Shown: positions 37,395 to 48,589, counted from the first letter of the stretch. The stretch: 64,000 nt of DNA from Prototheca cutis (GCA_002897115.2 BCIH01000006.1:1015156-1079155); one strand, 5' to 3'. Made by a program: numbers and translations. Notes: generated by a model not told the origin, from the sequence alone.

Positions 37395-39493
37395 TCAGCA
37401 GCCAAGCTCGCTCTTCAGCACTCGGAGCAGGGCCTGGCAGCTGAAAAGATATGCACCACCGAACAGGTTATAGTGGTTCTGCGGTGTTGATGGATGCCGG
37501 AAGAATCAGTCACATACGTCAACATCGACGAAAAGACAAACAAGCAAGCCATGAGAACAAAAAGCTAAAAGGCAGCAAATGGACCAACTGATGGTAGAGC
37601 TCATAGAGTGCCTGACGTGNTTGGAACCCGGGTTGGCGCGGGATATGTGCGTGGTAGGCATCCCAGAACGCCGTCCCAAACCCAGCGCACCAGGCCATGC
37701 CAAAGTCGGCCTCGGCATGGCTGCAGTAACACGCGGGGTCAATCAGTGCAGGCCCCCGGGCTGTGCCCAGGACGCTGCTCGAGCACAGGTCGCGTGGAGC
37801 AGCGCTGGGGTGCAGCGCGGCAGCCCCTGGAACAGCTGTTCCAGCCGGCCCAGGACGGGGGCTACCAGGGCATCCAGCTCCGGGCTGCCTGCCAGCTCAA
37901 GCTGCGGCCGGAGCCGCCGCTGCTCAAAAAAGCCAGCCAATCGGCCATCCAGCCATTGGCCTGCGGCGTGCCACCGATCCAATTGTCCACCGGAAATCCG
38001 AACTGACCCGAAGCAGCAGCCGTGGCCTGCAGAGTGGGCGGGCAGTGGTGGTCGGACGTGGGTAGGCTGGAGGGCAACAGCATCCCGGATCAGGTTTGNG
38101 GTTTAGAGGCGCGAATGTCTCTCGAGCTGTGAGCAACAACCCCATGTCGACTCTGCCACTGATCCGTTACTCCACAGGAGTGTCTGGCCAGTGCACCTGT
38201 GAGCACGGCCTGCATCCATCCACTGGTTCAAGTTATGGAATCTGCCAGCAGCTGGGCCCCGCAGTCCCATGCGACAACGGCTGAGCTTGCTTGCCTGAGG
38301 CGACGCGCAGTGCAGTGCCGCAATCGCTTCTCCAAGGCCTGCTTGCGCAATCCTGCCCCTCATGAGTTCGAGATACTCGAGGACCAGAAAGCTTCCGCCA
38401 GTGGCGGAATCATCCTTGCAAGCGTACACCTCGGGGACCGTCAGTGTACGGCTGCCTGTGTACCGTGCAGGGCAGAAATGATGAAACCTTGTCGAGATTC
38501 GCCNACTCCCACCTGCACAGCAAGGGCATGTTTTTCAAACAAAATGCCTGTTGGACCGCATTCCCTGGCCGCGTCGCTCAGAGGATGGGTTGGGTTGCTT
38601 CTCGGCAGCAGGACAGGTAGGTCCCAGCTCACGTCCGTACCGCAGGGAGCAGACGCCCGAGGTGGTGTGCCACGGGCTGCTGCGCTGCACCAACGAGGAG
38701 TGCCAACCCCCAAAAGGCAGGCATCGTCTCTGGAACAGAGACTTGATGGTGTGTCTGAACATGAGGCACATCGTGCAGAGCCTGCAGAAGACTGGCGAGC
38801 GACCAAAGTGCTTCCAGCGCCGCAGTGCTGATGAGCATCCATCCATCCATCCTGGGGGTTTACAGCCTTTCCAACTGGGGGTGGGAAACCCCCGGGGCTC
38901 CTTCCCTTCCCTGGGAAAGGGAAAGCAGGCCCGGAGGTGGTCCATCATTGAGGTGGTCCACCTTCCTACTGCCCTGCAGAGTGTGAAAATTGTCAGCCAT
39001 CAGTGATGCCCAGCAACCCCCGGGGTGATGTGATGCTGCTGCTGGCTGAGCTGGTTGCATTATTTTGGCCCTGCACGGCGCGTACCCCCGGTGAGACACA
39101 AGGGCTTTGGTGGGGACCAGAAGCGCCAGTGCAAAGATCACAAACTGGTATGTGCCTCATCTCCGCAGTCCAGGAGGCAGTGTAGTCGTGCCAAGCATGG
39201 ACAGTCATTCTGCTCAATCGTAAGACGGTCCTCCCATCCCCTTTGCTGCCGGGTGCCACCCAACACTTCAAACCAGCACACCTACCAAGCAGGGCCTGCA
39301 GCCCATGGACTTCACCGCAAAAGGTGTCATGTGATGGCTTCTTGCTGGTTTTTATGACAGCCTTCTTGCCCTGGGTGGTAGTGGCCAGGTACACAGATGT
39401 CCAGCCGCTGCCTCCCAGCTGTTGCCATCGGGCAATAGCGCCACCCGACACATTATTCGCCACCCACGCGGCTACTGCATCCCTGTATTGCAA
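37395..39493 (-). CDS. Fructosamine-3-kinase / ketosamine kinase family protein (apparent frameshifts)
   Basis: This kinase family phosphorylates sugar-derived amines on glycated proteins, so that the adduct falls off. Order of blocks: DAVAAWVANNVSGGAIARW and GGSGWTSVYLATT (nucleotide loop), GKKAVIKTS with the ATP-binding Lys, FCGEVHGLQALL; then VYACKDDSATGGSFLVLEYL; GFPVDNWIGGTPQANGWMAD; PALIDPACYCSHAEADFGMA with the metal-binding Asp; RQALYELYHQLVHLLPFS; and the last exon NHYNLFGGAYLFSCQALLRV. All match the family. Two single-base shortfalls break the frame, at a 6-A run (37926-37931) and inside the catalytic HGDLW-like motif (37790-37796). They may be sequencing errors or real lesions. The intron 38456-39285 holds a transposon-like element. 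The start exon upstream of 39480 is uncertain. Confidence 0.8.
38460..39084 (+). mobile_element. TIR-bounded repeat element, copy A (intron of the fructosamine kinase gene)
   Basis: About 625 bases, repeated in the same orientation at 47976-48589. Both ends share an imperfect terminal inverted repeat: GTACCGTGCAGGGCAGAAAT at the left; the right end read on the other strand gives GTGCAGGGCCAAAATAATGC. Inside, the plus strand is open and encodes RCTNEECQPP, then LWNRDLMVCLNMRHIVQSLQ and TGERPKCFQR. This resembles the C-terminal zinc-ribbon plus RuvC-III (RDxN..xNI) end of TnpB/Fanzor nucleases, here apparently a remnant. ATCC tandem repeats follow the peptide. No target-site duplication is obvious. 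The left end abuts the splice acceptor of the host gene, which lies on the other strand. Confidence 0.7.
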
Positions 39494-40566
39494 TGAAAGA
39501 GGTTCATTGATTAAAAATTATGTTAATTCAATTAAAAAAAGAATCCACACGTTCAAACGAGCTGTTGCGGCACACATCATGGCCACCTTGGGTGAAGGCA
39601 GCTGGCCCTGAGCCGGGTCTCAGGGTCGGCAGTCTCCGCCCAGCTCCGGCGGAGAAGCCAGGACCTCTTCCATGCTGGCCGGGCATCCAGGCTCAGTCCC
39701 GAAATTGGGTTCGATCCGTTCTATTACTTGGTGTATTTCAACNCAGAGGTGAAGGACTTGCGCCTGGAGATTCGGCCAACACTAGCCAGACTGCCGGCAT
39801 AACCTTCTCCTGGACATCGCGCCGATGCAGGGGCACTCGGTTCAGCGATGGGTTCCGAAGGTGTCGAGTAAATGCAATGTAAAATAAGTTGGAGCTAAGG
39901 GGATAACGTTTCGCCATCAAGGATCACTGGGCTTTCGAAGACTCAAGTGACCCCAAGTGTTCGAGCCCGCCGAAAGGTTGGGCATTCAACAGGACCAAAA
40001 GCGCTGAGGCAAGCCCGACCAAGAAGAAAGGCTCTCCATGGAAACCGTTTTACTAAGGATAGAATCAATCTGCCGCGCAGGGGGTGGGGTCTGTGAACGC
40101 TGGGAGGCCCGGACACGAGTGCAGTGAAAATGATTGCCTGGTTCCGCAACCTCACTGCAAGAATGCTCCCCCATCAAAGCGGCAGGCCCCTCGTTGCGCC
40201 ACAAAGGACGCGTGCTCCGTTGACCGTATTCATCAGGGTTGTCTTGCGGCATTCTCCACAACATCACGGATTGGATCGAACAAGCACGTGGTGGGGGCTG
40301 TCGCTGGACCAAGTGCTGCTGTCGGAGCAAAGCTCTGCCCCGAAACCCTTGCCGCNACAACCTTGCGTGCATCATGATGGAGCTGTAGTTAGGACATGTC
40401 GACATTACGTGCGAGATCGCCTTCCCTGGCTGGCACGAGCGCAGCTGCCTGCCGAGAGAGGCCGACCAGGAGCCCATGCTCCGGCCTTGGGCCCAGGTGT
40501 GGGGGTGCTGGGCTGTTTATTGCACGGCCTGTCGTCAGAATCGCATGACCCACAATCGAGCTCATA
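39494..40566. other. Region between the fructosamine kinase and isoamylase genes
   Basis: About 1.07 kb between two genes pointing apart. It should hold the first exon of the kinase (a candidate near 39585-39555 reads MMCAATARLN before a GT donor) and the transit-peptide exon of the isoamylase. The open frames here show no family resemblance. Ns at 39743 and 40356. Confidence 0.35.
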
Positions 40567-43500
40567 GTGCAGGACGCTTCAGTGCCACTTTCCTACGCCG
40601 TAACTCTCGTCAGGGTTCGGGGAGCAGGGCACCTGCCCAAACAGTCCTTGGCCACTGGGAGTGGCTGCCACTGCCTGACGAGGCCATTCTCGAGACCTAC
40701 GACAGTGGGCAGGGCTGCTCCTGCGACACATTTGTCGCCCCACGCTGTAGACAATGACGTGCCGTCGGGCTTGCATGTAGAGCGAGGTTTCCCACTGCCC
40801 CTGGGCGCTTCCCTGGGATCGGGCCAGGTGCGGTGGGCGGTGGTGACGAGGCATGGTGGTGCATGCTGCCTGAGCGGAGGCATGTGTGCCTCGTCAGGAC
40901 AGGGTTTTATTCGCACCACATGGCCTGCGCTTGACACCTCCCTTGCAGGCAATAAACTTTGCACTCTATTCCAGCACGGCGGTCGGGGTGACGCTGTGCT
41001 TCTTCAGTCCCGAGGACCTGCGCCGAGGCCGAGTGAGCTGGGAGCTTGAGCTGGACCCGTCTGTGCACCGTACGGGCGCCACCTGGCACGTCGCCATCAC
41101 AGGCCTGGACCCCTCCCTGCTCTATGGTGTGTACCCTAGGGTCGTTCGGCGGTGAGGAACTTCTAGTTGTTGCTGATGCATGAACGTCCCTGTGCCCCCG
41201 TGTCGTGTCTGGGGCTTGCGGACTGCGGTGTGGGAGGAAGACCCGGGCCCTTGACAGGACTCAGGCTCTTGAGTCTTTGCATGAGCACAGTTCAGTTCTG
41301 GGGGGANCCGCGATGCACGACAAGTGGCCACCAGTGCCACCTCCCTTCCACCGCAATTTTGCTGCAGGCTACAAGGTTGACAACGGCGTGAATGCTGTAG
41401 GGGTAGTGCCCGCAGCCTCGGTAAGATTCTGACGAGCACAGGCGGGAAACTCAAATTCATGGGTGGTGCCTCCGTCAGGCAACCCCACCATCACCGTCGG
41501 TCCCCATTCTTTCTTTCCACGCAGCCCCCTGTGGTGCTGGATCCCTATGCCAGGCGCATCGAGAATGGCAGGGACACGTTTGGCGCCCTGGGACCGGTGC
41601 GCGAGGGAGTTCGAATTGCATGCTGCTTGCCGATGAACGGGGCCGACTTCCTTGCTCGCTTGCGTGAGTGGGTGTGCACATGTGGGCTGCCCATTCCAGA
41701 TCAGTAACCATACCCACTGCCACAAGCGGGTCGTTGGTTGACTTTCGCATCTCGCAGGACCTGGCGTATGGGACGCCTGGAGTGCTAGGACAAGGGCCCA
41801 CCTGGCCTCAGGCAGCCGCCAGGCTGCCTTCCTACCGACCGGGCAAGCCGAGAACCCCAGCAACAGGCTCATCCCCTGCTGCCACAGGCCCCGGTTCCGT
41901 GANGAACGACGGGTTTGACTGGGAGGGCGACCGCCCGCCGCGGCTGCCCATGGAGGACTTGGTCATCTACGAGATGCATGTCCGCGGGTTTACGGCGCAT
42001 CCCTCCAGTGGCGTGGCTGCGCCGGGGACGTTCTCGGGCGTGGAGGAGAAGCTTGACTATCTGCAGCGTCTGGGGATCAACTGCATCGAGCTCATGCCCG
42101 TCCACGAATTCAACGAGCTCGAGTACTATGTACGTGGTTTGTGGTTTTGTCTACTCTCGGTGCTCTTGTTTCTGATTTGTCTGCTGCATTTACCAGGGTT
42201 GCCATCAATGTGAGGGTCTGGATGGTGGCCCAAGCCNGAGGNGCAGTGGCCAAGCGTGATCCATGCTGGGCACAGATTGANGGCAAGCTTGTTTTGCCCG
42301 CAAATCCCATTCTACATCTCAAAATCCATGCAGGTTCTGGGGCAGGAGCCTGAGCGCTACAACTTTTGGGGCTACTCCACACTGGGATTCAATGCACCCA
42401 TGGCCCGGTACGGCAAGTCTGACGCCGCACTCGAGCTCAAGTAGGTCCAGGATTAGGGTGACAGAGGCTCGACTGATCATGGCCATCTTGCAACAGCACG
42501 TTCTGGTCCTTGCTGGGATTGTTTGCTGGAACGATGCTTGGTGTGCAGGAGGGATCCAGTTCTGGCACACTGTCCCATTCGTGCATGTGATCATTGGCTG
42601 TCTTGGCATTGGGTAACAACGGGCATGGCCCTCATTCCTGTAGTGACAATGGGCATGGGCCTCATTATTCTGGTAACAACGGGCATGACTTTCACCGCAT
42701 TACTGCAGGTCCCTGGTCAAGGCCTGCCACCAGCGAGGCATGGAGGTGATTCTGGACGTCGTTTTCAATCACACTGCTGAGGGCAGCGAGCAGGGCCTGA
42801 CCCTCTCATTTAGGTAGAAAGTGGGAAAGAGGATGTACTGGAGACAATGTTGTGCAAGGCAGGCGATAGAAAGCGTCCGTGTCACGGCACGACACGTCAC
42901 GTCATGTCATGTCATGTCATGTCATGTCATGTATGTATGTATGTATGTATGTATGTTATCAACCCACTCGGCAACCAGCGACCCTGCATTTCTCGCTTTC
43001 CTCCTGCAAATAAACAATAAACATGAAATATAACAAACCCGAGCCGTGTAGGGGTCTGGACAACGTGACGTATTACATGCTGGCGCCGCAGGGCGAGTGT
43101 TATAACTACTCGGGGTGTGGCAACACCTTCAACTGCAACCACCCTGTCGTCTCCGCGTTCATTGTGGACTGCCTGCGATGGTGGGTGCGGGAGTTCCACG
43201 TCGACGGCTTTCGCTTTGATCTGGGCAGCATCCTGACCCGAGCGCCCAGCGTGTGGACGAGCGTGTGTGCGGAGCACGCGCAGCAGAGTCATCAGCCAGG
43301 TCGGAGGGTGCTCGTCGATGACGATGGCTGGCACAGCAGTGGTGCTGGCGGTTCAACCAGTGCCGCCAGGCCCTCATCATCGACAGCAGCAACGGTGGCA
43401 GTGAGTTCAATGCCGCAGCCTCCACCAAGGCACGAGCCTGATGGCGCGGGCGTGCCGACGGGGACGCCGCTGTCGGACCCCGGTTTGATCGAGGCCATTT

Positions 43501-45078
43501 CGACTGACCCTGCGCTGGCCGGGACAAAGCTCGTGTCCGAGGCCTGGGATGCGGGGGGCCTGGTGCAGCTGGGCGCTTTCCCACACTACGGTGGGCGCTG
43601 GGCGGAATGGAACGGCCGCTTCCGTGACGCCGTTCGCGCTTTCCTCAAGGGCACTGAGGGCCTTGGCGCTGCAGCTTTTGCCGCAGCGCTGGGGGGATCG
43701 CCGGACGTTTTCCTCCACCCCGCGCCGGCCGAAGACTGGTGGGGCACGGGGTCGGGCGCGTGCTGGCGGGGGGGGCGGGGCCCCGCCGCCGGAGTCAACT
43801 TTGTCACCGCCCACGACGGCTTTTCGCTGGCAGACCTCGTGTCCTACAACGAAAAGCATAATGATGCCAACGGCGAGGGAAACAGGTGTGTGCACACGTT
43901 TGGAGAGGGGCCTTCTTTTGTTGTGGGGGTGTGGCTGTGTCTATGGAGAGTGTGCTTGCGAGGTGCATGCATTTGCTTGTTGGGCCTGCTGGTGGACTGC
44001 ACAGGCGTTACGGATGGGGCTGGGAGCAGGATCACGAGTGCTTTGACAAAGAAATCACAAACATCCTCCGCATGCAGGGACGGTGAATCGCATAACTTGA
44101 GCTGGAACTGCGGGGAAGAGGGACCAACAGGCAACCCCTGGGTCACAGGCCTGCGGGCGCGGCAGGTCCGGAATCACATGGCTGCCCTGCTCCTCTCCCA
44201 GGGCGTTCCCATGCTAGTACAGGGCGATGAGTATGGCCACAGGTATGTAGTGTACTTTTCGTGCGTCTGTGTTCTTTTGGGGGGGGCTTGCTTGTGCACT
44301 CGCCGGCAACACGAGCACACCTCCCACTCTCCAAGCCAACCCTGCAGCAAGGGCGGGAACAACAACACGTATTGTCATGATGGACCAATCAACTATGTGG
44401 ACTGGGATGAGGCCAACGCTGATCGGGGCGGCCTTGCGAGGTTTGTTCGTGCGCTGCTTCAGCTCAGGTAAGAGGGACGGAGAGCGGGGCGGTGTTCCTA
44501 GTGCCAGGAAAACAGCTTTGGGTTGGGGGACACGGTCTTCAACCCATCGGTGGACGTGGATGCGGACCTGCATCCACAGGAAATAAACCTTGATGAGGGG
44601 GGTAAACATGACATAATCTGAACCCACCAGCAAAACGCCCCCCCCCCCTCCCCCAAGCAGGGCGCGCAACCCGCTGCTGCGGCAGGGATCCTGGCGCGAG
44701 GGGTCTCAGATCACCTGGCACGGACTTGACCCCGGTATCGAGCCTGACTGGGGCGAGGGCGGCCGGTTTGTTGCCTTTTCGCTTCCAGACCCAGTGCCCG
44801 GGCAGGCAGGCGGTGGGCTGTACGTAGCATTCAATGCGGGGCACCTCCCCGTAGCTGCCACGCTGCCCCACTGGCCGGACCGGCTGTGGCAGGCGGTCCT
44901 AGACTCGAGCAAGGCACCGCCCTTTGACGTGAACGTGGTGGATGACGTGCTGAGTCAGCGCGAAGTTGACGCGCTGCGCGCTGCATGGCAGCCGTGGCAG
45001 CGGGCAGGGGTGCTGCCTTTACTGCCGTATTCCTGCGTGGTCTGCGTATCCGTGCTCGACTCCTCAGAGCAAGGGTGA
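40567..45078 (+). CDS. ISA1: Isoamylase-type starch debranching enzyme (ISA1-like; 5' end approximate)
   Basis: Isoamylase hydrolyses alpha-1,6 branches and, in plastids, trims pre-amylopectin for starch crystallisation. Blocks in order: [15 protein letters not shown] and [18 protein letters not shown] (CBM48); [85 protein letters not shown]; the nucleophile motif HVDGFRFDL; the acid/base [11 protein letters not shown]; the third carboxylate in [14 protein letters not shown]; then [10 protein letters not shown] and [18 protein letters not shown]. All three catalytic residues are intact. The wording of the [15 protein letters not shown] block points to ISA1 rather than ISA3. An unusual insert of about 40-45 extra residues lies at 43256-43450. 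At least eight introns; a transit peptide must lie in unresolved upstream exons. The C-terminus differs from plants. Confidence 0.9.
42613..42705. repeat. Imperfect tandem repeat (about 40 bases x 2-3) in an isoamylase intron
   Basis: Units sharing the words GTAACAACGGGCATG / GACAATGGGCATGGGCCTCATT recur three times. They lie in the intron before the [14 protein letters not shown] exon. Confidence 0.75.
42899..42956. repeat. (GTCAT)n then (GTAT)n compound microsatellite in an isoamylase intron
   Basis: About five GTCAT units are followed directly by about six GTAT units. They lie in the intron before the exon encoding [18 protein letters not shown]. Confidence 0.9.
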
Positions 45079-45609
45079 CGGTGGAGATGATGGGAAACAG
45101 TGACGTAGCTTCTTTTTTGAGGTTCATGCCCTTTAACGCAGCTCCGTCAGTCGATTGTTCAGACCACTGGTGCGACTGGCAGCCGTGTCCATGGTGCAAA
45201 AGGCCCCGCCACCACGTGCTTTGAGACGATCAACCACCATCGATTTTGTTGCTGTTGAATAAACACTGCAGTCAACCAATGAATTGCCATGGCTGCCTTG
45301 ACGACATGGCAGGTCTCCATTGCTCCAGGTCGGGACCCGCCTGAAAAGCAGGGCCACAGTCCACGGCAAGGCCTTTGCACACAGTCGCACAGGACACCCT
45401 GCCAACTTGAGACCATCAAAGCTGGCTTCAACAGCATTTGAAAGGGAGAGAGAGCGGGGTTCCACACAATCTGTTGCGACTGCCATTCAAAAAATTGTAT
45501 TTGGCAGACAAGGATTGCATCGTCATGAGCAATGCATAACGTTGCAGGGAAAGCAACACAGTCTCTCTCCAAACCGTATTTCATCACCCGGCTGGCTGCC
45601 CTCCTGTGA
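45079..45609. other. Convergent intergenic region (isoamylase and VIT-like 3' ends)
   Basis: 531 bases between facing stop codons. No gene seen. An AATAAA word sits near 45256, but chlorophytes rarely depend on it. Confidence 0.4.
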
Positions 45610-46735
45610 TCAGGAGGTATCCACACCAAAGAAGGAGCCCACAACATGCGTAACGGCTGTGGCAGTGGACAGCGGTGTTTGGGGGTGAGCGTGCCAATCA
45701 TTCCCCTCTCGCTGTTGGTTTCATCGCATGCAACAATTTCCTGCTCCTGCCCTTTCCATCAAAGAGCTTCAGCCAGGTCCCTCTTTGTCCCTGGCCATAC
45801 TTACCCATGGCGAGGCACCCGCCAATGACGACCCGTGTGGCACCCCGGGCCACAGGCACGCCTCCAAGCTTGGATGATAGCATCCCCGTGACTGCAAGCA
45901 TGCCTAAGGTGACGAGGAAAATGGCGGCAGAGCGGCTGCCTGGGTCTGGAGGCGCCAGCGCAGCCGCCATCAGTGGCGCGCTGCCACCAATGGTGAAGGC
46001 CGCCAGGCTGGACATGGCGGCTTGCACGGGGCTCGCCAGCTGCTCGCCCTCCACGCCATGTTTTTCCCGGGCATGCACCTCAGCCGGAGCCGTGCTGTGC
46101 TCTGTCAGAGTGGCAGCCACGGCGTGGGCAAGGTCGGCCGGCAAGCCCTTGGCCTGGTACGATCGTGCCAGCTCAGTAATTGCTGCTGCCTAAAAGGGAA
46201 GAGAAAGGTGGACGCCCATCAACAAGGACAATGATCTATTACTCCCAGATGCGACGAGAACAAATAAAACACGAAAGCATGACCAAACCTTGCCCGCGGC
46301 GCCTTCATGCTTGAGCTTGTGCTCCTGGCGGCTCAGGTCGGCGGCCTCCGAGTCTCGTTGCGTGGACACGGAGACATACTCCCCCACAGCCATGGAGCAG
46401 GAACCAGCCACAATGCTGGCAACCCCTGTGATGANCAGGGTGTGCTGGTCCACAGCGGTGGCGCTGACACCGGCCAGGAGGCTGGAGGTGCTGACGAGAC
46501 CATCACTCGCACCCAGCACACCTGCCCGCAGCCACGAGGCCCGACTGCTAAAGGACCTGTGTGTGTGTGGGCGGGGAGGGCACACAAATGTGGATGCGTT
46601 TAGAGGACAATNAGCTTGGTAATCTTCTTGTACACGAGATTCGAACTTCTCCTGTGCAAGTTGNTTTCCCCTGGTTGGCTCCTGGCACCGTGCACGCCCT
46701 GGGCTTTCTGATGGCCACCCGGTTAACCATGCCAT
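45610..46735 (-). CDS. VIT1/CCC1 family vacuolar iron (manganese) transporter
   Basis: Members move Fe2+/Mn2+ from the cytosol into the vacuole. The first clear block (about 46545-46330) reads WLRAGVLGASDGLVSTSSLL then SIVAGSCSMAVGEYVSVSTQ, the family TM1-TM2 pair with the D-G-L-V-S and A-G-E/Y-V-S motifs. The exon 46190-45800 gives an acidic/basic loop (EHSTAPAEVHAREKHGVEGE) and three more spans (AFTIGGSAPLMAAALAP; AAIFLVTLGMLAVTGML; RVVIGGCLAM). A final mini-exon closes with AVTHVVGSFFGVDTS. The donor GTAAGT at the mini-exon intron is strong. The N-terminal part before the first span (QLAQEKFESRVQEDY) spans two Ns, so the start (MAWLTG near 46735) is provisional. The gene diverges from the tubulin cofactor gene. 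Confidence 0.85.
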
Positions 46736-47255
46736 CGGACAAGCACCCCACCAGCACAGACATCCAATAAAAACACTAGACGCAGCACCACCCAATCTAA
46801 AAATCGTCTATAAAGATATTACTCTTCATTTTCGTCCGTGGGCTGAGAAGTATTGGTGCTGAGCCATCGTCGAGCTGGCGCCGAGCACCCGTGCGTCCCG
46901 CTTCTCAAGCTCCATTCGCCGCCTCTCTGCACGGCAAGAAGTCGCCTTCCTAGAGCCCCGAGGGCTGCAATTTTGCATGACATGGTGCAATGGGATGTAG
47001 CTAACAGAATGTAAAGCTCAATGAGAAACACAGTCCTGGAAGCCGTGATTCATCGCTCTCGTAAGCAGGCGGATTCCGCGCAAGTTCCAGGCCCTGTTTC
47101 AAACACGCGCCTGCTGTGGTGGACGGCCGATCGGAGCATACCGTCATGAGAACACATTACGATCTCAGGAACTGACGCACACCAAACACTGCAGCCCACA
47201 TCTTCATTATTGCGTGGCCCTGTACTGAATTCATCATAGGGGCGTTTGGGCCATC
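46736..47255. promoter_or_regulatory. Divergent promoter region VIT-like / TBCA
   Basis: 520 bases between starts pointing apart; the promoters of both genes must lie here. No exon or repeat seen. Confidence 0.45.
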
Positions 47256-47870
47256 ATGGACGCGGCGGAGCTGAAATCGCTCAAGGTCAANACTGGCACC
47301 GTCCGGCGCCTTCGGAAAGAGCTGGCGATGTACGTGGAGGAGCAGCGCAGCGAGGCGGCCAAGGTGGACAAGCTCAAATCTGAGGGTGCTGATCCTCATG
47401 ACATCAAATATGCGGTGAGTTACCGGATCGTGTGGGTGCTGGTGGGTGATCCGACGCCTGTCTTGTGCCCACGCATTGACCTCTGCCTGGCAGGGCGGGG
47501 CCCCTGGAAACACGCTCTTCCGAGGCGCGGCCTTCTCTGGGCCGTGGTCGACATGCACACACATGAGAGGCTACATTCTCTGACCCTGCTGCGCGCAGGA
47601 AAACATCCTGGCAGAGTCTGCTGCCATGATCCCAGACACCCGGCAACGGCTGGACCAGGCCCAGCAACAGCTCAAAACCGCGCTGGTGAGGTTTGTGTCC
47701 TTGAGTCGGCATGCCAGCGCAGTGCCATTGCATGCACGACAGGGTCCACCAATGCAGCGCACATGTGCCACGCTACCACTCAGGATCAAGCGGGTGAAGA
47801 GACGGGTCCAGAGGTTCAGGCTGCCAAGGAGGAGCTGGAGCATCCGCAGGCACAGGAAGGCTCCTCCTGA
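47256..47870 (+). CDS. TBCA: Tubulin-specific chaperone A (tubulin folding cofactor A)
   Basis: TBCA captures beta-tubulin released from CCT and passes it along the tubulin folding pathway. Exons: 47256-about 47414 (MDAAELKSLKV, then the signature TGTVRRLRKELAMYVEEQRS and DPHDIKYA), about 47599-47685 (ENILAESAAMIPDTRQRLDQ, then AQQQLKTAL), and about 47776-47870 (GPEVQAAKEELEHPQAQEGS). The three-helix bundle pattern and the pair MIPD...RL match the family. Total length is a little over 100 residues, as expected. One N in codon 12. The reading frame also runs open through the introns, so a naive single-exon call would be too long. A TIR-bounded repeat lies 105 bases after the stop. Confidence 0.85.
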   Translation: MDAAELKSLKVXTGTVRRLRKELAMYVEEQRSEAAKVDKLKSEGADPHDIKYAVSYRIVWVLVGDPTPVLCPRIDLCLAGRGPWKHALPRRGLLWAVVDMHTHERLHSLTLLRAGKHPGRVCCHDPRHPATAGPGPATAQNRAGEVCVLESACQRSAIACTTGSTNAAHMCHATTQDQAGEETGPEVQAAKEELEHPQAQEGSS

Positions 47871-47975
47871 GTGAGAATCGGCTGGAAAGTTGCATTCCAG
47901 GGCCAATTTGGTTGCCAATCCCACACCTCGTCCTGAAACAGCATCACCTGTCCCAACTGTGAATCTATCGCGTGT

Positions 47976-48589
47976 GTACCGTGCAGGGCAAAATGATGAA
48001 CCCCTTGTTTGAGGTTTGTGACAAGACTCCCACCTGCACAGCAAGGGCATGTTTTTCAAACAAGATGCCTGTTGGATCGCATTCCCTTGCCACATCGCTC
48101 AGAGGATGGGTTGGGTTCCTTCTTGGCAGCAGGACAGGTCGTGCAGGGAGCAGACACCTGAGGTGGTGTGTCATCAGCTGGTGCTGCACCAACGAGGAGT
48201 GCCGGGCCCCGAAAGGCGAGCATCGTCTCTGGAACAGAGACTTGATGGCGTGTCTGAACATGAGGCACATTGTGTAGAGCCTGCGGAAGACCGGCCAGCG
48301 ACCTCAGTGCTTCCAGCGCCCAGCGCCGCAGTGCTGATGGACATCCATCCATCCATCCTGGGGGTCATAGCCTTCCAAACAGGGGTTTTGCACCCTGGGG
48401 GCTCCTCCCCTGCCCCGAAAAAAGGGAAAGCAACTCCGGAGGTGGCCCATCATTAAGATGGTCATCCACCTTCCTATTGCCCTGTGGGGGGTGACAATTC
48501 ACAGCCATCAGTGATGCCCAGCAACCCCCGGGGTGATGTGACGCTGGTGCTGGCGGAGCTGGTTGCATTATTTTTGTCCTGCACGGTAC
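47976..48589 (+). mobile_element. TIR-bounded repeat element, copy B (downstream of TBCA)
   Basis: 614 bases, the same family and orientation as 38460-39084. The ends form a clean inverted repeat: GTACCGTGCAGGGCAAAATG at the left; the right end on the other strand reads GTACCGTGCAGGACAAAAAT. The internal peptide is again CTNEECRAPK and LWNRDLMACLNMRHIV, but a TAG follows where copy A has CAG, so this copy is decayed. ATCC tandem repeats follow near 48345-48358. No clear target-site duplication. It lies between the stop of TBCA and the 3' end of the MAP kinase gene. Confidence 0.7.

Noticed and set aside
39950..39975. tRNA-like word GTTCGAGCCC
   Set aside because: Flanking sequence does not fold into a cloverleaf.
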